From XN24 sp047921455 (GTDB taxonomy: Bacteria > Pseudomonadota > Gammaproteobacteria > Steroidobacterales > XN24), in contig JBLRWC010000003.1 of the NCBI GenBank assembly GCA_047921455.1, positions 42,342 to 106,341 of the forward strand: a stretch of DNA of 64,000 bases, given 5' to 3'. The notes beneath the pieces were generated by a model. The model made no database searches, was not told the DNA's origin, and was given only the letters and a program-made list of their open reading frames with translations. Positions 17,244 through 25,598 of this stretch are shown piece by piece (positions within the stretch are counted from its first letter, which is position 1; every line of letters starts with the position of its first letter). The translations under genes were made by a program, and so were the position numbers.

Positions 17244-18266
17244 ATGAGCGGGGCGATCTCGGGTGAAGCAATCGGCGTCGTGGGCGCGGGCTCCTGGGGC
17301 ACCGCGCTCGCCATCCAGTTTGCGCGCAGCGGACGGCCGACACTGCTGTGGGGCCGGGCGGAAGACGACCCGGCAGGCATGCAACAAGCGCGCGAGAACA
17401 CCCGCTACCTGCCGGGCGCGGCGTTCCCGCCGAGCTTGTGCGTCGAGGCTGACCTCGAACGGGTCGTCGCCGGGGCGCCTGTCCTGGTGGTGGCGGTCCC
17501 CAGCCACGCGTTTCGCGCCGTACTCACCCAGCTGAAGCCGTTACTTCGGCCGGCGGCGCGCCTGGCCTGGGCCACCAAGGGATTCGAACTCGAGACCGGG
17601 AAGCTGCCCCACCAGGTGGCGCAGGAAGTGCTGGGACCGGATACCGCGATGGCGGTGCTGTCGGGCCCGACATTTGCCCGGGAAGTCGGCATGGGGCTAC
17701 CCACGGCAATGACCGTGGCGGCCAGTGATGAGGATTATGCGCGGGAACTTGCCGAAAACGTGTCCGGTGATGCGTTCCGCGCCTACACCTCGACCGACAT
17801 CATCGGGGTGGAGGTCGGCGGCGCAGTCAAGAACGTGCTCGCCATCGGCGCCGGTATTTGTGACGGCCTCGGCTTCGGCGCAAACACCCGGGTGGCGCTC
17901 ATCACGCGCGGGCTGGTCGAAATGACCCGCCTGGGCGTCGCGCTCGGCGGCCAGCCGGCAACGTTCATGGGCCTGGCCGGCATGGGCGACCTGGTATTGA
18001 CCTGCACCGACGACCAGTCCCGCAACCGCCGCATGGGCCTGGCGCTGGCCGCCGGCAAAACCGTCCAGCAGGCCGAGCAGGAGATCCAGCAGGTCGTCGA
18101 GGGCGTGCTCGCTGCGGAAGCGGTCCACCGCGTCGCACAACGGGCTGGCGTCGAGATGCCCATTTGCGAGCAGATCTACCGCATCCTCTACGCGGGGGCC
18201 GACCCGCAGGAGGCGGTGGTCGCCCTGATGAAACGCGAACTCAAATCCGAGTTCGCCCCAGGCTGA
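17244..18266 (+). CDS. gpsA: NAD(P)-dependent glycerol-3-phosphate dehydrogenase
   Basis: Cytoplasmic enzyme that reduces dihydroxyacetone phosphate to sn-glycerol 3-phosphate for phospholipid synthesis. The 340 residues start with a Rossmann fold (VGAGSWGTALAIQFA). They include WATKGFE, the SGPTFAREVGMGLPTA segment, VGGAVKNVLAIGAGICDGLGFGANTRVALITRG with the catalytic Lys, and GLAGMGDLVLTCTDDQSRNRRMG. It is close to E. coli GpsA in length (339). It is co-transcribed with secB; cysE, which follows in E. coli, is absent, and trmL is on the opposite strand. Confidence 0.97.
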   Translation: MSGAISGEAIGVVGAGSWGTALAIQFARSGRPTLLWGRAEDDPAGMQQARENTRYLPGAAFPPSLCVEADLERVVAGAPVLVVAVPSHAFRAVLTQLKPLLRPAARLAWATKGFELETGKLPHQVAQEVLGPDTAMAVLSGPTFAREVGMGLPTAMTVAASDEDYARELAENVSGDAFRAYTSTDIIGVEVGGAVKNVLAIGAGICDGLGFGANTRVALITRGLVEMTRLGVALGGQPATFMGLAGMGDLVLTCTDDQSRNRRMGLALAAGKTVQQAEQEIQQVVEGVLAAEAVHRVAQRAGVEMPICEQIYRILYAGADPQEAVVALMKRELKSEFAPG

Positions 18267-18306
18267 CAGGCACGCGGGAGTGCGCCAGCGCCAGGAGAAA
18301 GCCGCG

Positions 18307-18783
18307 TTAAGCGGGCGCCGCTGGACCGACCGCGAATTCCTGCTGTCGCCAGGCCTCGTACACCGCCACGGCCACCGCGTTGGAAAGATTGAGGCTCCGG
18401 TTGCCGGCGCGCATCGGGATGACCAGGCGCCGGCTGGTGGGAATGCCGGACATGACCGCCGCCGGTAAGCCGCGCGTCTCGGGACCGAACAGCAAGGCGT
18501 CGCCCGGGCAAAACCGCGCCGCGGTAAAATGCCGCGCCGCGCGCGCCGAGAAGGCCCAGAGCCGCGGCTGGCCGAGCGCCGCCAGGCAAGCGTCCAGGTC
18601 GGTAAACGTGCGCACGGTGGCGAACTCGTGGTAGTCGAGGCCGGCGCGCCGCAAGCGCGGTTCGTCCAGCTCGAAGCCCAGCGGCCCGACCAGCGACAAG
18701 GCGGCCCCCGTGTTCGCGCACAGGCGTATGATATTGCCGGTGTTCGGCGGTATCTCCGGTTGCCAGAGTATGACGTGGAACAT
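18307..18783 (-). CDS. trmL: tRNA (cytidine/uridine-34-2'-O)-methyltransferase TrmL
   Basis: SPOUT-family methyltransferase that modifies the wobble base of leucine tRNAs. The 158 residues begin MFHVILWQPEIPPNTGNIIRLCANTG and carry motif 2 LLFGPETRGLPAAV and motif 3 IPMRAGNRSLNLSNAVAVAVYE with the knotted SAM-binding loop. The ATG at 18783 matches the family N-terminus; a longer in-frame start would add 28 unrelated residues. It is convergent with gpsA and divergent from pyrD with a 20-base gap. Confidence 0.95.
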   Translation of the reverse strand: MFHVILWQPEIPPNTGNIIRLCANTGAALSLVGPLGFELDEPRLRRAGLDYHEFATVRTFTDLDACLAALGQPRLWAFSARAARHFTAARFCPGDALLFGPETRGLPAAVMSGIPTSRRLVIPMRAGNRSLNLSNAVAVAVYEAWRQQEFAVGPAAPA

Positions 18784-18803
18784 ATCAGCAGGCGGGAGCG
18801 GAC

Positions 18804-19751
18804 ATGACGGTTGACACGGACAAGAGTCCCCTGGCACTGGATTTCTGCGGGTTGCGCTTTGCTTCACCCATCGTGCTGCTGTCCGGCTGCGTGGGATTCG
18901 GCGAAGAGTACACGCGGGTGGCCGGCTTCTCCAACCGGGATGCCGGCGCCATTGTCCTCAAGGGCACCACGGGCGCAGCGCGACTCGGCAATCCCGCGCA
19001 CCGGGTTTACGAAACACCCCAGGGCATGCTGAACGCCATCGGTTTGCAAAACCCCGGGGCCACCCGGGTGGTGCGCGAGATTCTGCCGACGCTCGACTTC
19101 AGCGAAACCCGCTTTCTCGCCAATGTCAGCGGCTCGACCATCGACGAATACGTCGAGGTGACGCGGTTGTTCGACGATTCCCCGATCGACGGCATCGAAA
19201 TCAACATCTCCTGCCCGAACGTCAAGGAAGGGGGCGTGGCTTTCGGCAACTATCCCGACATGTCCGCGCAGGTTGTCGAAGCCTGCCGGCGGGTCACCTC
19301 CAAACCGCTGATCACCAAGTTGTCCCCGAACCAGACGGACATCCAGGAAAACGCGCGGCGTTGTATCGAAGCGGGCACCGATGCGTTCGCGGTCATCAAT
19401 ACCGTCATGGGCATGGCCATCGACGCGGAACGCCGCGTGCCGGTCATCGGCAACGTCCAGGGCGGCTTGTCGGGGCCGGCGATCAAGCCGATCGCGCTGC
19501 TCAAGGTGCACCAGGTGCACCAGGTGGCGAAGCGCCACGGCGTGCCGATCATCGGCCAGGGCGGCATCGTCAACGCGCGCGATGCGCTGGAATTCATTAT
19601 CGCCGGCGCGTCCGCCGTCGGGATCGGCACCGCGCTGTTCTACGATCCGCTGGTATGCCGCAAGATCAACGAGGGCATCCGCGACTACCTGCAGCGCCAC
19701 GAACTCGAGTCCGTGCAGCAACTGGTCGGCACGCTGCGGCTGGCCGGATAA
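18804..19751 (+). CDS. pyrD: Dihydroorotate dehydrogenase, class 1 type
   Basis: A 315-residue FMN TIM-barrel protein. NISCPNVKEGG carries the Cys used as catalytic base in class 1 enzymes (class 2 uses Ser). Also seen: GTTGAARLGNPAHRVYETPQGMLNAIGLQNPG, VINTVMGMAID, GGLSGPAIKPIAL and the phosphate loop GQGGI...AGASAVGIGTALF. The sequence is closest in style to class 1B (NAD-linked) enzymes, which need an electron-transfer subunit PyrK; none is present here. Gammaproteobacteria usually use the membrane quinone-linked class 2 enzyme. A related dihydropyrimidine dehydrogenase subunit is an alternative. The gene stands alone. Confidence 0.82.
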   Translation: MTVDTDKSPLALDFCGLRFASPIVLLSGCVGFGEEYTRVAGFSNRDAGAIVLKGTTGAARLGNPAHRVYETPQGMLNAIGLQNPGATRVVREILPTLDFSETRFLANVSGSTIDEYVEVTRLFDDSPIDGIEINISCPNVKEGGVAFGNYPDMSAQVVEACRRVTSKPLITKLSPNQTDIQENARRCIEAGTDAFAVINTVMGMAIDAERRVPVIGNVQGGLSGPAIKPIALLKVHQVHQVAKRHGVPIIGQGGIVNARDALEFIIAGASAVGIGTALFYDPLVCRKINEGIRDYLQRHELESVQQLVGTLRLAG

Positions 19752-19821
19752 TCCCCCAACGCGGCCCCTCGTGCGGTGGCGTGGCCCGACCGTGCGCCAG
19801 CGGCGCCGCCCCGGGTGGCGC

Positions 19822-21219
19822 CTACAGGTCGTCCAGGCCGAGCTCGATAATCTTGCGCGCCAGCGTGTTGCGGCCCCAACCCAGCAAGCGGGCGGCTGCC
19901 TGGCGGTGACCGCCGGAATGCGCCATGGCCACCGTGATCAAGGTCCGTTCGAGTTCAGCCAGGGCTTCTTCCCGCAGCCGTCCGCCGCCGGCCTCGAGGC
20001 GTTGCTCGGCCCATGCGGCCAGGTTGTCGGTCCAGCACCGGGGCCGTGGCGCGGGCCGGGCGCCGCCGAATTCGGCCGGCAGGTCCGACAGGCGAATTTC
20101 CCGGCCGGGCGCAACCACCGTCAGCCGGCGACAGGTGTTGACCAGCTGGCGTACGTTGCCGGGCCAGTCAAAGGCGGTGAGGCGGTCCACGACCTCGGCT
20201 GAAATAATTTTCGTCGCCACCGGAATCTCATCGGCGGCCTTGCGCAGGTAGTACTCGAGCAGCAGGGGAATATCCTCGCGGCGCTCGCGCAACGGCGGGA
20301 TTTCGATGCGCATGACGTTCAGGCGATGAAACAGGTCTTCGCGGAATCGGCCGGCCGCGACGCCCTTGGCCAAGTCCTGGTTGGTGGCGGCGATAACGCG
20401 CACATCGACCCGCACCGGCACCTGCCCGCCGACCCGGTAAAATTCACCTTCCGCCAGCACACGCAACAGGCGCGTCTGCAACGCGCCCGACATGTCGCCG
20501 ATTTCATCCAGGAACAGCGTGCCGCCGTCAGCCTGTTCGAAGCGGCCGGTGCGGCGCGATTCGGCGCCGGTGAACGCGCCTTTTTCATGCCCGAACAACT
20601 CGGACTCGAGCAACTCGGCGGGGATAGCGGCCGTGTTCAGCGCCACGAAGGGACGCGCCGCGCGCGGACTGTGCTGGTGCAGGGCGCTAGCCACCAACTC
20701 CTTGCCGGTACCTGATTCGCCGGTGATCAACACGGTCATGCTCGAGCCGGACAAGCGCCCGATGGCGCGGAATACTTCCTGCATCGCGGGCGCACGGCCC
20801 ACCAGGCTGGGCAACTTCGGCGGCGGCGGCTCGTCGCGGGCCGCGGCGCGATCCGCGCCGGCGCGGCGCACCAGCTCCACCGCGTGGTCCACGTCGAACG
20901 GCTTGGGCAAGTACTCGAAGGCGCCGCCCTGGTAGGCGGCCACGGCGCTGTCCAAATCGGAATGCGCCGTGATGACGATGACCGGCAATTCCGGCCAGTC
21001 CGTTTTCAGCCGTTGCAGCAAGGCCAGGCCGTCCGGCCCGGGCATGCGTATATCGGTCACGAGCACGTCGGGGCGATCCTGGGCCAGCGCCTCCAGCGCC
21101 GGCGGTGCGCTGTCGAAACAGCGGCAGGCCAATCCGGCCTGCTCCATGGAGCGCTCCAGCACCCAGCGGATGCCGGCATCATCATCGACGATCCAGGCTT
21201 CGATGGGATCAGCAGTCAA
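19822..21219 (-). CDS. glnG: Nitrogen regulation response regulator NtrC (NR-I)
   Basis: A 465-residue sigma-54 activator. The receiver domain (1-120) has the acidic VDDD and phosphoacceptor Asp56 (LVTDIRMPG). The AAA+ domain (about 140-370) has Walker A GESGTGKEL, the sigma-54-contacting GAFTGA loop and GGTLFLDEIGD. The C-terminal Fis-type helix-turn-helix reads GHRQAAARLLGWGRNTLARKI. TTG at 21219 is the start, preceded by GGAGGGG and overlapping the ntrB stop by 4 bases. It should act at the glnA sites described near 24.56-24.61 kb. Confidence 0.96.
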   Translation of the reverse strand: MTADPIEAWIVDDDAGIRWVLERSMEQAGLACRCFDSAPPALEALAQDRPDVLVTDIRMPGPDGLALLQRLKTDWPELPVIVITAHSDLDSAVAAYQGGAFEYLPKPFDVDHAVELVRRAGADRAAARDEPPPPKLPSLVGRAPAMQEVFRAIGRLSGSSMTVLITGESGTGKELVASALHQHSPRAARPFVALNTAAIPAELLESELFGHEKGAFTGAESRRTGRFEQADGGTLFLDEIGDMSGALQTRLLRVLAEGEFYRVGGQVPVRVDVRVIAATNQDLAKGVAAGRFREDLFHRLNVMRIEIPPLRERREDIPLLLEYYLRKAADEIPVATKIISAEVVDRLTAFDWPGNVRQLVNTCRRLTVVAPGREIRLSDLPAEFGGARPAPRPRCWTDNLAAWAEQRLEAGGGRLREEALAELERTLITVAMAHSGGHRQAAARLLGWGRNTLARKIIELGLDDL

Positions 21220-22235
21220 GCACGCCCCTCCGTAATGGGAAACAACATCCTGAAGACCGTCCGCCCGGGACGGCTCGAGTATTCAATCAGCCCATCGTGC
21301 CGACTGACCAGCTCCTGCGCCACTGCAAGACCGAGTCCGCTGCCGCCTGGGCGCCCGGTGACCAACGGATAGAACAACGTTTCGCGCAGCGCATCCGGCA
21401 CGCCCGGCCCATCGTCCTCTATCTCGACACAGGCGCCGAGCCGATAGCGGCGATGCCCAATGGTCACGTTGCTCACGACCCGTGAGCGAAAAATGATACG
21501 GCCGGCGCCGTCGAGTGCATTGAGCGCATTCTGCGCCAGGTTCAACATCGCCTGGATGACGAGGTCGCTGTCCAGCAGTGTGGACGGCAGGCTGGGATCA
21601 TAATCGCGCACCACCTCGATTTCCGAGCCGGCCTCTGCTGCGATGAGCTGGCGCACGTGCTCGAGTTGCTCATGAATATTCGACAGCACCTTCTGCGGCG
21701 GACGCGCCGGGCCCAGCAAGGCGGTCGCCAGGCCGACCAGGCGGTCCGCTTCGCGGATAATCAGGCGGGTGTAATCCTGCTGGGCCGGCGACTCGAGCTG
21801 CCGATCCAGCAATTGTGCCGCGCCGCGTATGCCCCCGAGTGGATTGCGCAGCTCGTGCGCCAGCTGGCGGACCATGCTTCGGCTCGCATCCAGCTGGGCC
21901 AGCAGGGCCTTCTCCCGGTCGATGCGCAACCGCCGGCTGGCGTCCGCGATCTCGAGCAGCAGTTCGGGCGTCCCCTTGGCATTTTCGGAGATGCTGAGTG
22001 CACAGTCGAAGGCGCGTTCCGGGGCGCCGTCCTCGCGCTCGGCGATGAGCACTTCGCGGCGCGCCAATCCTTGTCCGGTAGCGCGAACCTTCTCGAGCAG
22101 GGGTCGGAGCACATCCAGGCCCGGTACCACGTCCGGAAGGGTACGGCCGGCAAGCTGCTGGCGGCTCACGCCCAGCAGTTGTTCGGCCGCCGGGTTCGCG
22201 TACACCACTTCGAAACCGGCGCCGAGGACGAGCAC
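21216..22235 (-). CDS. glnL: Nitrogen regulation sensor kinase NtrB (NR-II)
   Basis: Cytoplasmic histidine kinase/phosphatase for NtrC, controlled by PII. The 339 residues from GTG 22235 contain a PAS domain (YANPAAEQLLGVS), the H-box with His127 (AHELRNPLGGIRGAAQLL), an N-box and the G boxes EDDGPGVPD and GSGLGLAVAQEL. The family's conserved N-terminal stretch EYLDNLATG is encoded just upstream of this GTG, in frame, but no ATG, GTG or TTG precedes it after the in-frame stop. An ATC at 22284-22286, right after the DUF4124 stop, could be the real start. It is translationally coupled to ntrC. Confidence 0.93.
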   Translation of the reverse strand: MLVLGAGFEVVYANPAAEQLLGVSRQQLAGRTLPDVVPGLDVLRPLLEKVRATGQGLARREVLIAEREDGAPERAFDCALSISENAKGTPELLLEIADASRRLRIDREKALLAQLDASRSMVRQLAHELRNPLGGIRGAAQLLDRQLESPAQQDYTRLIIREADRLVGLATALLGPARPPQKVLSNIHEQLEHVRQLIAAEAGSEIEVVRDYDPSLPSTLLDSDLVIQAMLNLAQNALNALDGAGRIIFRSRVVSNVTIGHRRYRLGACVEIEDDGPGVPDALRETLFYPLVTGRPGGSGLGLAVAQELVSRHDGLIEYSSRPGRTVFRMLFPITEGRA

Positions 22236-22287
22236 GCCGGTTGCCAGGTTGTCCAGGTATTCGCCCCGCGGCGGCGTGGCCCTGATC

Positions 22288-22848
22288 TCAGCCGCCGCCC
22301 GGCCCGGGCGTCGGCGTCCGCGGCCGGTTCGGGTTCAGCAAGGAAGCCTGCTGCACATAGAAAGTGATGGTGGAGCTGCTCGCGAGCTCGCGGCCCTCAT
22401 TATCAACGATGGACACGCGCAGGCGCCGTTCGCCGCGGAACACTTCGTCGAGGGTGAACTGGCTTGCCTGGGGCACATCCTCGATCCGCTGGCCGTCAAG
22501 ATAAACCCGCAGCTCGTGCCGGTCGGCCAGCCGCGGTTCGATCTCGAGCTGCACGTTCAACTGCGCACCGATATTCCACAGGGTCTCGCCTTCCTCCGGA
22601 GAGAGGATGCTGAGGCGGGAATAGGTGCTCGCCGGTGCAGGACTCGGCTCGGACCGCGGCTCGGGCGCCGGGGCCTCGATTTGCGGCGCGGTGAAAGTCT
22701 GCGGCGCCTGGATATCCACGCGCTCGGCGCCGGGATGAGGCCGGTCGGAATAATGCACCACGCCGCGATCATCCACCCACCGCCACATCTCCGTCGCGGA
22801 CGCGGCGAAGGCAAAAAACAACAATACGGCCATACCTATCCAGCGCAT
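22288..22848 (-). CDS. DUF4124 domain-containing secreted protein
   Basis: A 186-residue exported protein. The signal peptide is MRWIGMAVLLFFAFAASA, followed by the DUF4124 core EMWRWVDDRGVVHYSDRPHPGAERV, a Pro/Glu/Arg-rich linker and a C-terminal immunoglobulin-like region (LNVQLEIEP...HELRVYLDGQRI...RLRVSIVDNEG). Its function is unknown. The position between glnA and ntrB is conserved in several gammaproteobacteria, so it is an operon passenger or an envelope protein with nitrogen-linked expression. The stop lies next to the uncertain ntrB start. Confidence 0.85.
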   Translation of the reverse strand: MRWIGMAVLLFFAFAASATEMWRWVDDRGVVHYSDRPHPGAERVDIQAPQTFTAPQIEAPAPEPRSEPSPAPASTYSRLSILSPEEGETLWNIGAQLNVQLEIEPRLADRHELRVYLDGQRIEDVPQASQFTLDEVFRGERRLRVSIVDNEGRELASSSTITFYVQQASLLNPNRPRTPTPGPGGG

Positions 22849-22907
22849 CGGACGTACTCCCGCGACGGACTAAAACCTTAGCATAGCGGGGCGCGAGGCC
22901 GACTTAC

Positions 22908-22940
22908 AAAAAAAGCAGGCGGCGGGTTGACCCCGCCGCC
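22908..22940 (-). terminator. Rho-independent terminator of glnA
   Basis: Read on the minus strand just after the glnA stop, a 9-bp stem (GGCGGCGGG with CCCGCCGCC, at 22932-22940 and 22918-22926) closes a 5-base loop and is followed by TGC and a run of seven T. This is a textbook intrinsic terminator separating glnA from DUF4124-ntrB-ntrC. Confidence 0.9.
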
Positions 22941-22962
22941 CGAAACGCGTCCTCCAGACTCG

Positions 22963-24372
22963 TCAGACGCTGTAATACATATCGAACTCGACCGGGTGCG
23001 TGGTCATGCGCAGGCGCATGACATCGGCTGTTTTCAGCTTGATGTAGGCGTCGATCAGGTCGTCGGTAAAGACCCCGCCGGCCGTCAGGAACCCACGATC
23101 CGCGTCGAGCGCATCGAGCGCTTCCTCGAGCGAATAGCAGACTTCCGGAATACTTTTCGATTCCTCGGCCGGCAGGTCGTAGAGGTCCTTGTCCATCGGA
23201 TCGCCCGGATGGAGCCGGTTCTGGATGCCGTCGAGGCCGGCCATCATCATGGCTGCGAAGGCGAAGTACGGGTTGCCGGTCGAGTCCGGGAAACGGATCT
23301 CGATGCGGCGACCTTTCGGGTTGGGAATATGCGGGATGCGGATCGATGCCGAGCGGTTGCGCGCCGAGTAGGCCAGCTTGACCGGAGCCTCGAAGCCGGG
23401 CACCAGCCGCTTGTAGCTGTTGGTGGCGGCATTTGTGAAGGCATTCAGGGCCCGCGCGTGCTTGATGATGCCACCGATGAAATACAGTGCTGTCTCGGAC
23501 AGGCCGCCGTACTCTTCGCCGGTGAACAGGTTCTTGCCGTCCTTCGCAAGTGATATGTGGACGTGCATGCCGTTGCCGTTATCGCCGACGAGTGGCTTGG
23601 GCATGAACGTCGCTGTCTTGCCGTAACCCTGCGCCACGTTCAGCACGACATACTTGAGAATCTGCACCTCGTCGGCCTTCTTGACCAGCGAGTTGAAACC
23701 GACGCCGATTTCGCACTGGCCGGCGGTCGCGACTTCGTGATGGTGAACCTCGGGATCGAGGCCCATGTCCGCGAGCACCAGGCACATGGCGGAACGGATG
23801 TCATGCAGCGAGTCCACCGGTGGCACGGGGAAATAACCGCCCTTGATCGTGGGTCGGTGCCCGAAATTGCCATCCGGATAGACCTTTTCCGAGTTCCAGC
23901 CGGCCTCGGAGGAGTCGATCTGGTAGGAGACGCCTTTCATCTCCGAAGTCCAGCGCACGTCGTCAAAAATAAAGAATTCATTCTCGGGGCCGAAATAGGC
24001 GACGTCCGCGATACCCGTCGACTTGAGGTACGCCTCGGCGCGGATCGCGAGCGACCGCGGATCACGCTCGTAGCCCTGCATGGTGGACGGCTCGACCACG
24101 TCACAGGTGATGTTGAGGGTGGTGTCTTCCGAGAACGGATCAATCACCGCCGTGCTGGGATCCGGCATGAGGATCATGTCGGACTCGTTGATGCTCTTCC
24201 ATCCCGCGATGGACGAGCCGTCGAACATCTTGCCTTCTTCGAACAGGTCAGCGTCGACCTTGCTGACCGGCAGGGTTACATGCTGCTCCTTGCCCTTGGT
24301 ATCGGTGAAGCGCAGGTCGACGAAGGCGACCTCCTTCTCACTAATGAGCTCGAGCACGTCTTTGGCTTTCAT
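22963..24372 (-). CDS. glnA: Glutamine synthetase type I
   Basis: ATP-dependent synthesis of glutamine from glutamate and ammonium; dodecameric and cytoplasmic. The 469 residues match E. coli GlnA in length. FDGSSIAGWKSINESDM, FGPENEFFIFDDV, HHEVATAGQCEIGVGF, GNGMHVHISL, the NRSASIRIP segment and the adenylylation site DLYDLPAEE with its Tyr are all present, so control by GlnE-type adenylylation is likely. The ATG at 24372 has GGAGGAA upstream; the frame continues upstream without family similarity. It is transcribed from a predicted sigma-54 promoter with NtrC enhancer sites and ended by an intrinsic terminator. Confidence 0.98.
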   Translation of the reverse strand: MKAKDVLELISEKEVAFVDLRFTDTKGKEQHVTLPVSKVDADLFEEGKMFDGSSIAGWKSINESDMILMPDPSTAVIDPFSEDTTLNITCDVVEPSTMQGYERDPRSLAIRAEAYLKSTGIADVAYFGPENEFFIFDDVRWTSEMKGVSYQIDSSEAGWNSEKVYPDGNFGHRPTIKGGYFPVPPVDSLHDIRSAMCLVLADMGLDPEVHHHEVATAGQCEIGVGFNSLVKKADEVQILKYVVLNVAQGYGKTATFMPKPLVGDNGNGMHVHISLAKDGKNLFTGEEYGGLSETALYFIGGIIKHARALNAFTNAATNSYKRLVPGFEAPVKLAYSARNRSASIRIPHIPNPKGRRIEIRFPDSTGNPYFAFAAMMMAGLDGIQNRLHPGDPMDKDLYDLPAEESKSIPEVCYSLEEALDALDADRGFLTAGGVFTDDLIDAYIKLKTADVMRLRMTTHPVEFDMYYSV

Positions 24373-24469
24373 CAGGTCATTCCTCCGAGTCTGGATGCGA
24401 TGGGGCCCGTCTCCCCAAACTGGTTGCCGGGGTTCGACGGGCAATGAAAAATACTGTCCAATGTTGCAA

Positions 24470-24485
24470 TGCATGAACCATGCCA
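24470..24485 (-). promoter_or_regulatory. Sigma-54 promoter of glnA
   Basis: On the minus strand the sequence is TGGCATGGTTCATGCA. It has the invariant GG at -24 and GC at -12 with the correct 10-base interval (consensus TGGCAC-N5-TTGCA). Transcription would start near 24459, giving a leader of about 87 bases before the glnA ATG. Confidence 0.75.
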
Positions 24486-24558
24486 GCGACGCCGTTTTCT
24501 CGATGGCATAGAAATACAAGGGCTTGCCAGGGTCCAAGTGGCCGACTGCCGCCCGGTC

Positions 24559-24575
24559 CGCACCACATTGGTGCA
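24559..24575 (-). promoter_or_regulatory. NtrC binding site 1 upstream of glnA
   Basis: The minus strand reads TGCACCAATGTGGTGCG, a near-perfect match to the NtrC palindrome TGCAC-N7-GTGCA (one mismatch at the last base). Its centre (24567) is about 108 bases upstream of the predicted start at 24459, the same distance as one of the E. coli glnAp2 enhancer sites. Confidence 0.75.
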
Positions 24576-24590
24576 ACGGCGGGAGGGCGT

Positions 24591-24607
24591 TGCACCAGAA
24601 TAGCTCA
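24591..24607 (+). promoter_or_regulatory. NtrC binding site 2 upstream of glnA (weaker half)
   Basis: The plus strand reads TGCACCAGAATAGCTCA: one perfect TGCAC half and one weaker half (GCTCA for GTGCA). Its centre (24599) lies 32 bases from site 1, about three helical turns, and about 140 bases upstream of the predicted start. This reproduces the E. coli enhancer geometry. It lies only 59 bases before the divergent glyQ gene. Confidence 0.55.
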
Positions 24608-24665
24608 CCGCAGCCCGCCATGGCGCTGAGTTATACTTGCGCGCCCCCTCAGCACGGTAACAGCC

Positions 24666-25598
24666 ATGGGTTCCGCAGACATCGGGTCAGCCCCGGCCAC
24701 TTTCCAGGATTTGCTGCTCGAACTGCAACGCTACTGGGCCGCTGCCGGTTGCGTCCTCATGCAGCCCCTCGACATGGAAGTAGGTGCGGGGACATTCCAC
24801 CCGGCAACATTCCTCAGGGCGATCGGCCCGGAGCCGTGGAGCGCGGCCTATGTGCAGCCATGCCGGCGGCCGACGGACGGGCGCTACGGCGACAACCCGT
24901 TCCGCCTGCAGCACTACTACCAGTTCCAGGTCGTCATCAAGCCATCGCCGCTGGAGATCCAGGAGCTTTACCTCGATTCGCTGCGCGCGGTCGGCGTCGA
25001 CCCGCGAGTACACGACATCCGCTTCGTCGAAGACAACTGGGAGTCGCCGACGCTGGGCGCCTGGGGACTTGGCTGGGAAGTCTGGCTGAATGGCATGGAA
25101 ATCACCCAGTTCACTTACTTCCAGCAAGTCGGCGGGCTGGATTGTCGCCCGGTCACCGGGGAGATCACCTACGGCCTCGAGCGGATCGCGATGTACCTGC
25201 AAGGCGTCGACAGCGTGTTCGACCTGTGCTGGTCGGATGGTCCGCTCGGCCGGGTCAGCTACGGGGACGTCTATCACCAGAACGAAGTAGAGATGTCGAA
25301 ATACAATTTCGAGCAGGCCGACGTCGCGGTGCTGTTCCGGCAATTCGATGAATGCGAGGCCGCCTGCTCAGCACTGCTCGGCCATGGGCTCGCCCTGCCG
25401 GCGTACGAGCAGGTACTGAAAGCCTCGCATGCATTCAACCTGCTGGATGCACGCCGCGCGATTTCCGTGACGGAGCGGCAACGCTTCATCCTGCGGGTAC
25501 GGACCATGGCGCGGGGCGTGGCCGAATCCTATTACGCGACGCGGGAAGCGCTCGGTTTCCCCATGGCGCCCCCCGCAGCGGAGCAGGCCCATGACTGA
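24666..25598 (+). CDS. glyQ: Glycine-tRNA ligase alpha subunit
   Basis: Catalytic subunit of the heterotetrameric bacterial glycyl-tRNA synthetase. The 310 residues carry class II signatures: QPLDMEVGAGTFHPATFLRAIGPEPW, the motif 2-like AYVQPCRRPTDGRYGDNPFRLQHYYQFQV, LGWEVWLNGMEITQFTYFQQ and GEITYGLERIAMYLQGVDSV. The ATG aligns with the family N-terminus (TFQDLLLELQRYWAAAGC at residue 13). glyS overlaps the 3' end by 8 bases, which ties subunit stoichiometry together. Confidence 0.98.
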   Translation: MGSADIGSAPATFQDLLLELQRYWAAAGCVLMQPLDMEVGAGTFHPATFLRAIGPEPWSAAYVQPCRRPTDGRYGDNPFRLQHYYQFQVVIKPSPLEIQELYLDSLRAVGVDPRVHDIRFVEDNWESPTLGAWGLGWEVWLNGMEITQFTYFQQVGGLDCRPVTGEITYGLERIAMYLQGVDSVFDLCWSDGPLGRVSYGDVYHQNEVEMSKYNFEQADVAVLFRQFDECEAACSALLGHGLALPAYEQVLKASHAFNLLDARRAISVTERQRFILRVRTMARGVAESYYATREALGFPMAPPAAEQAHD

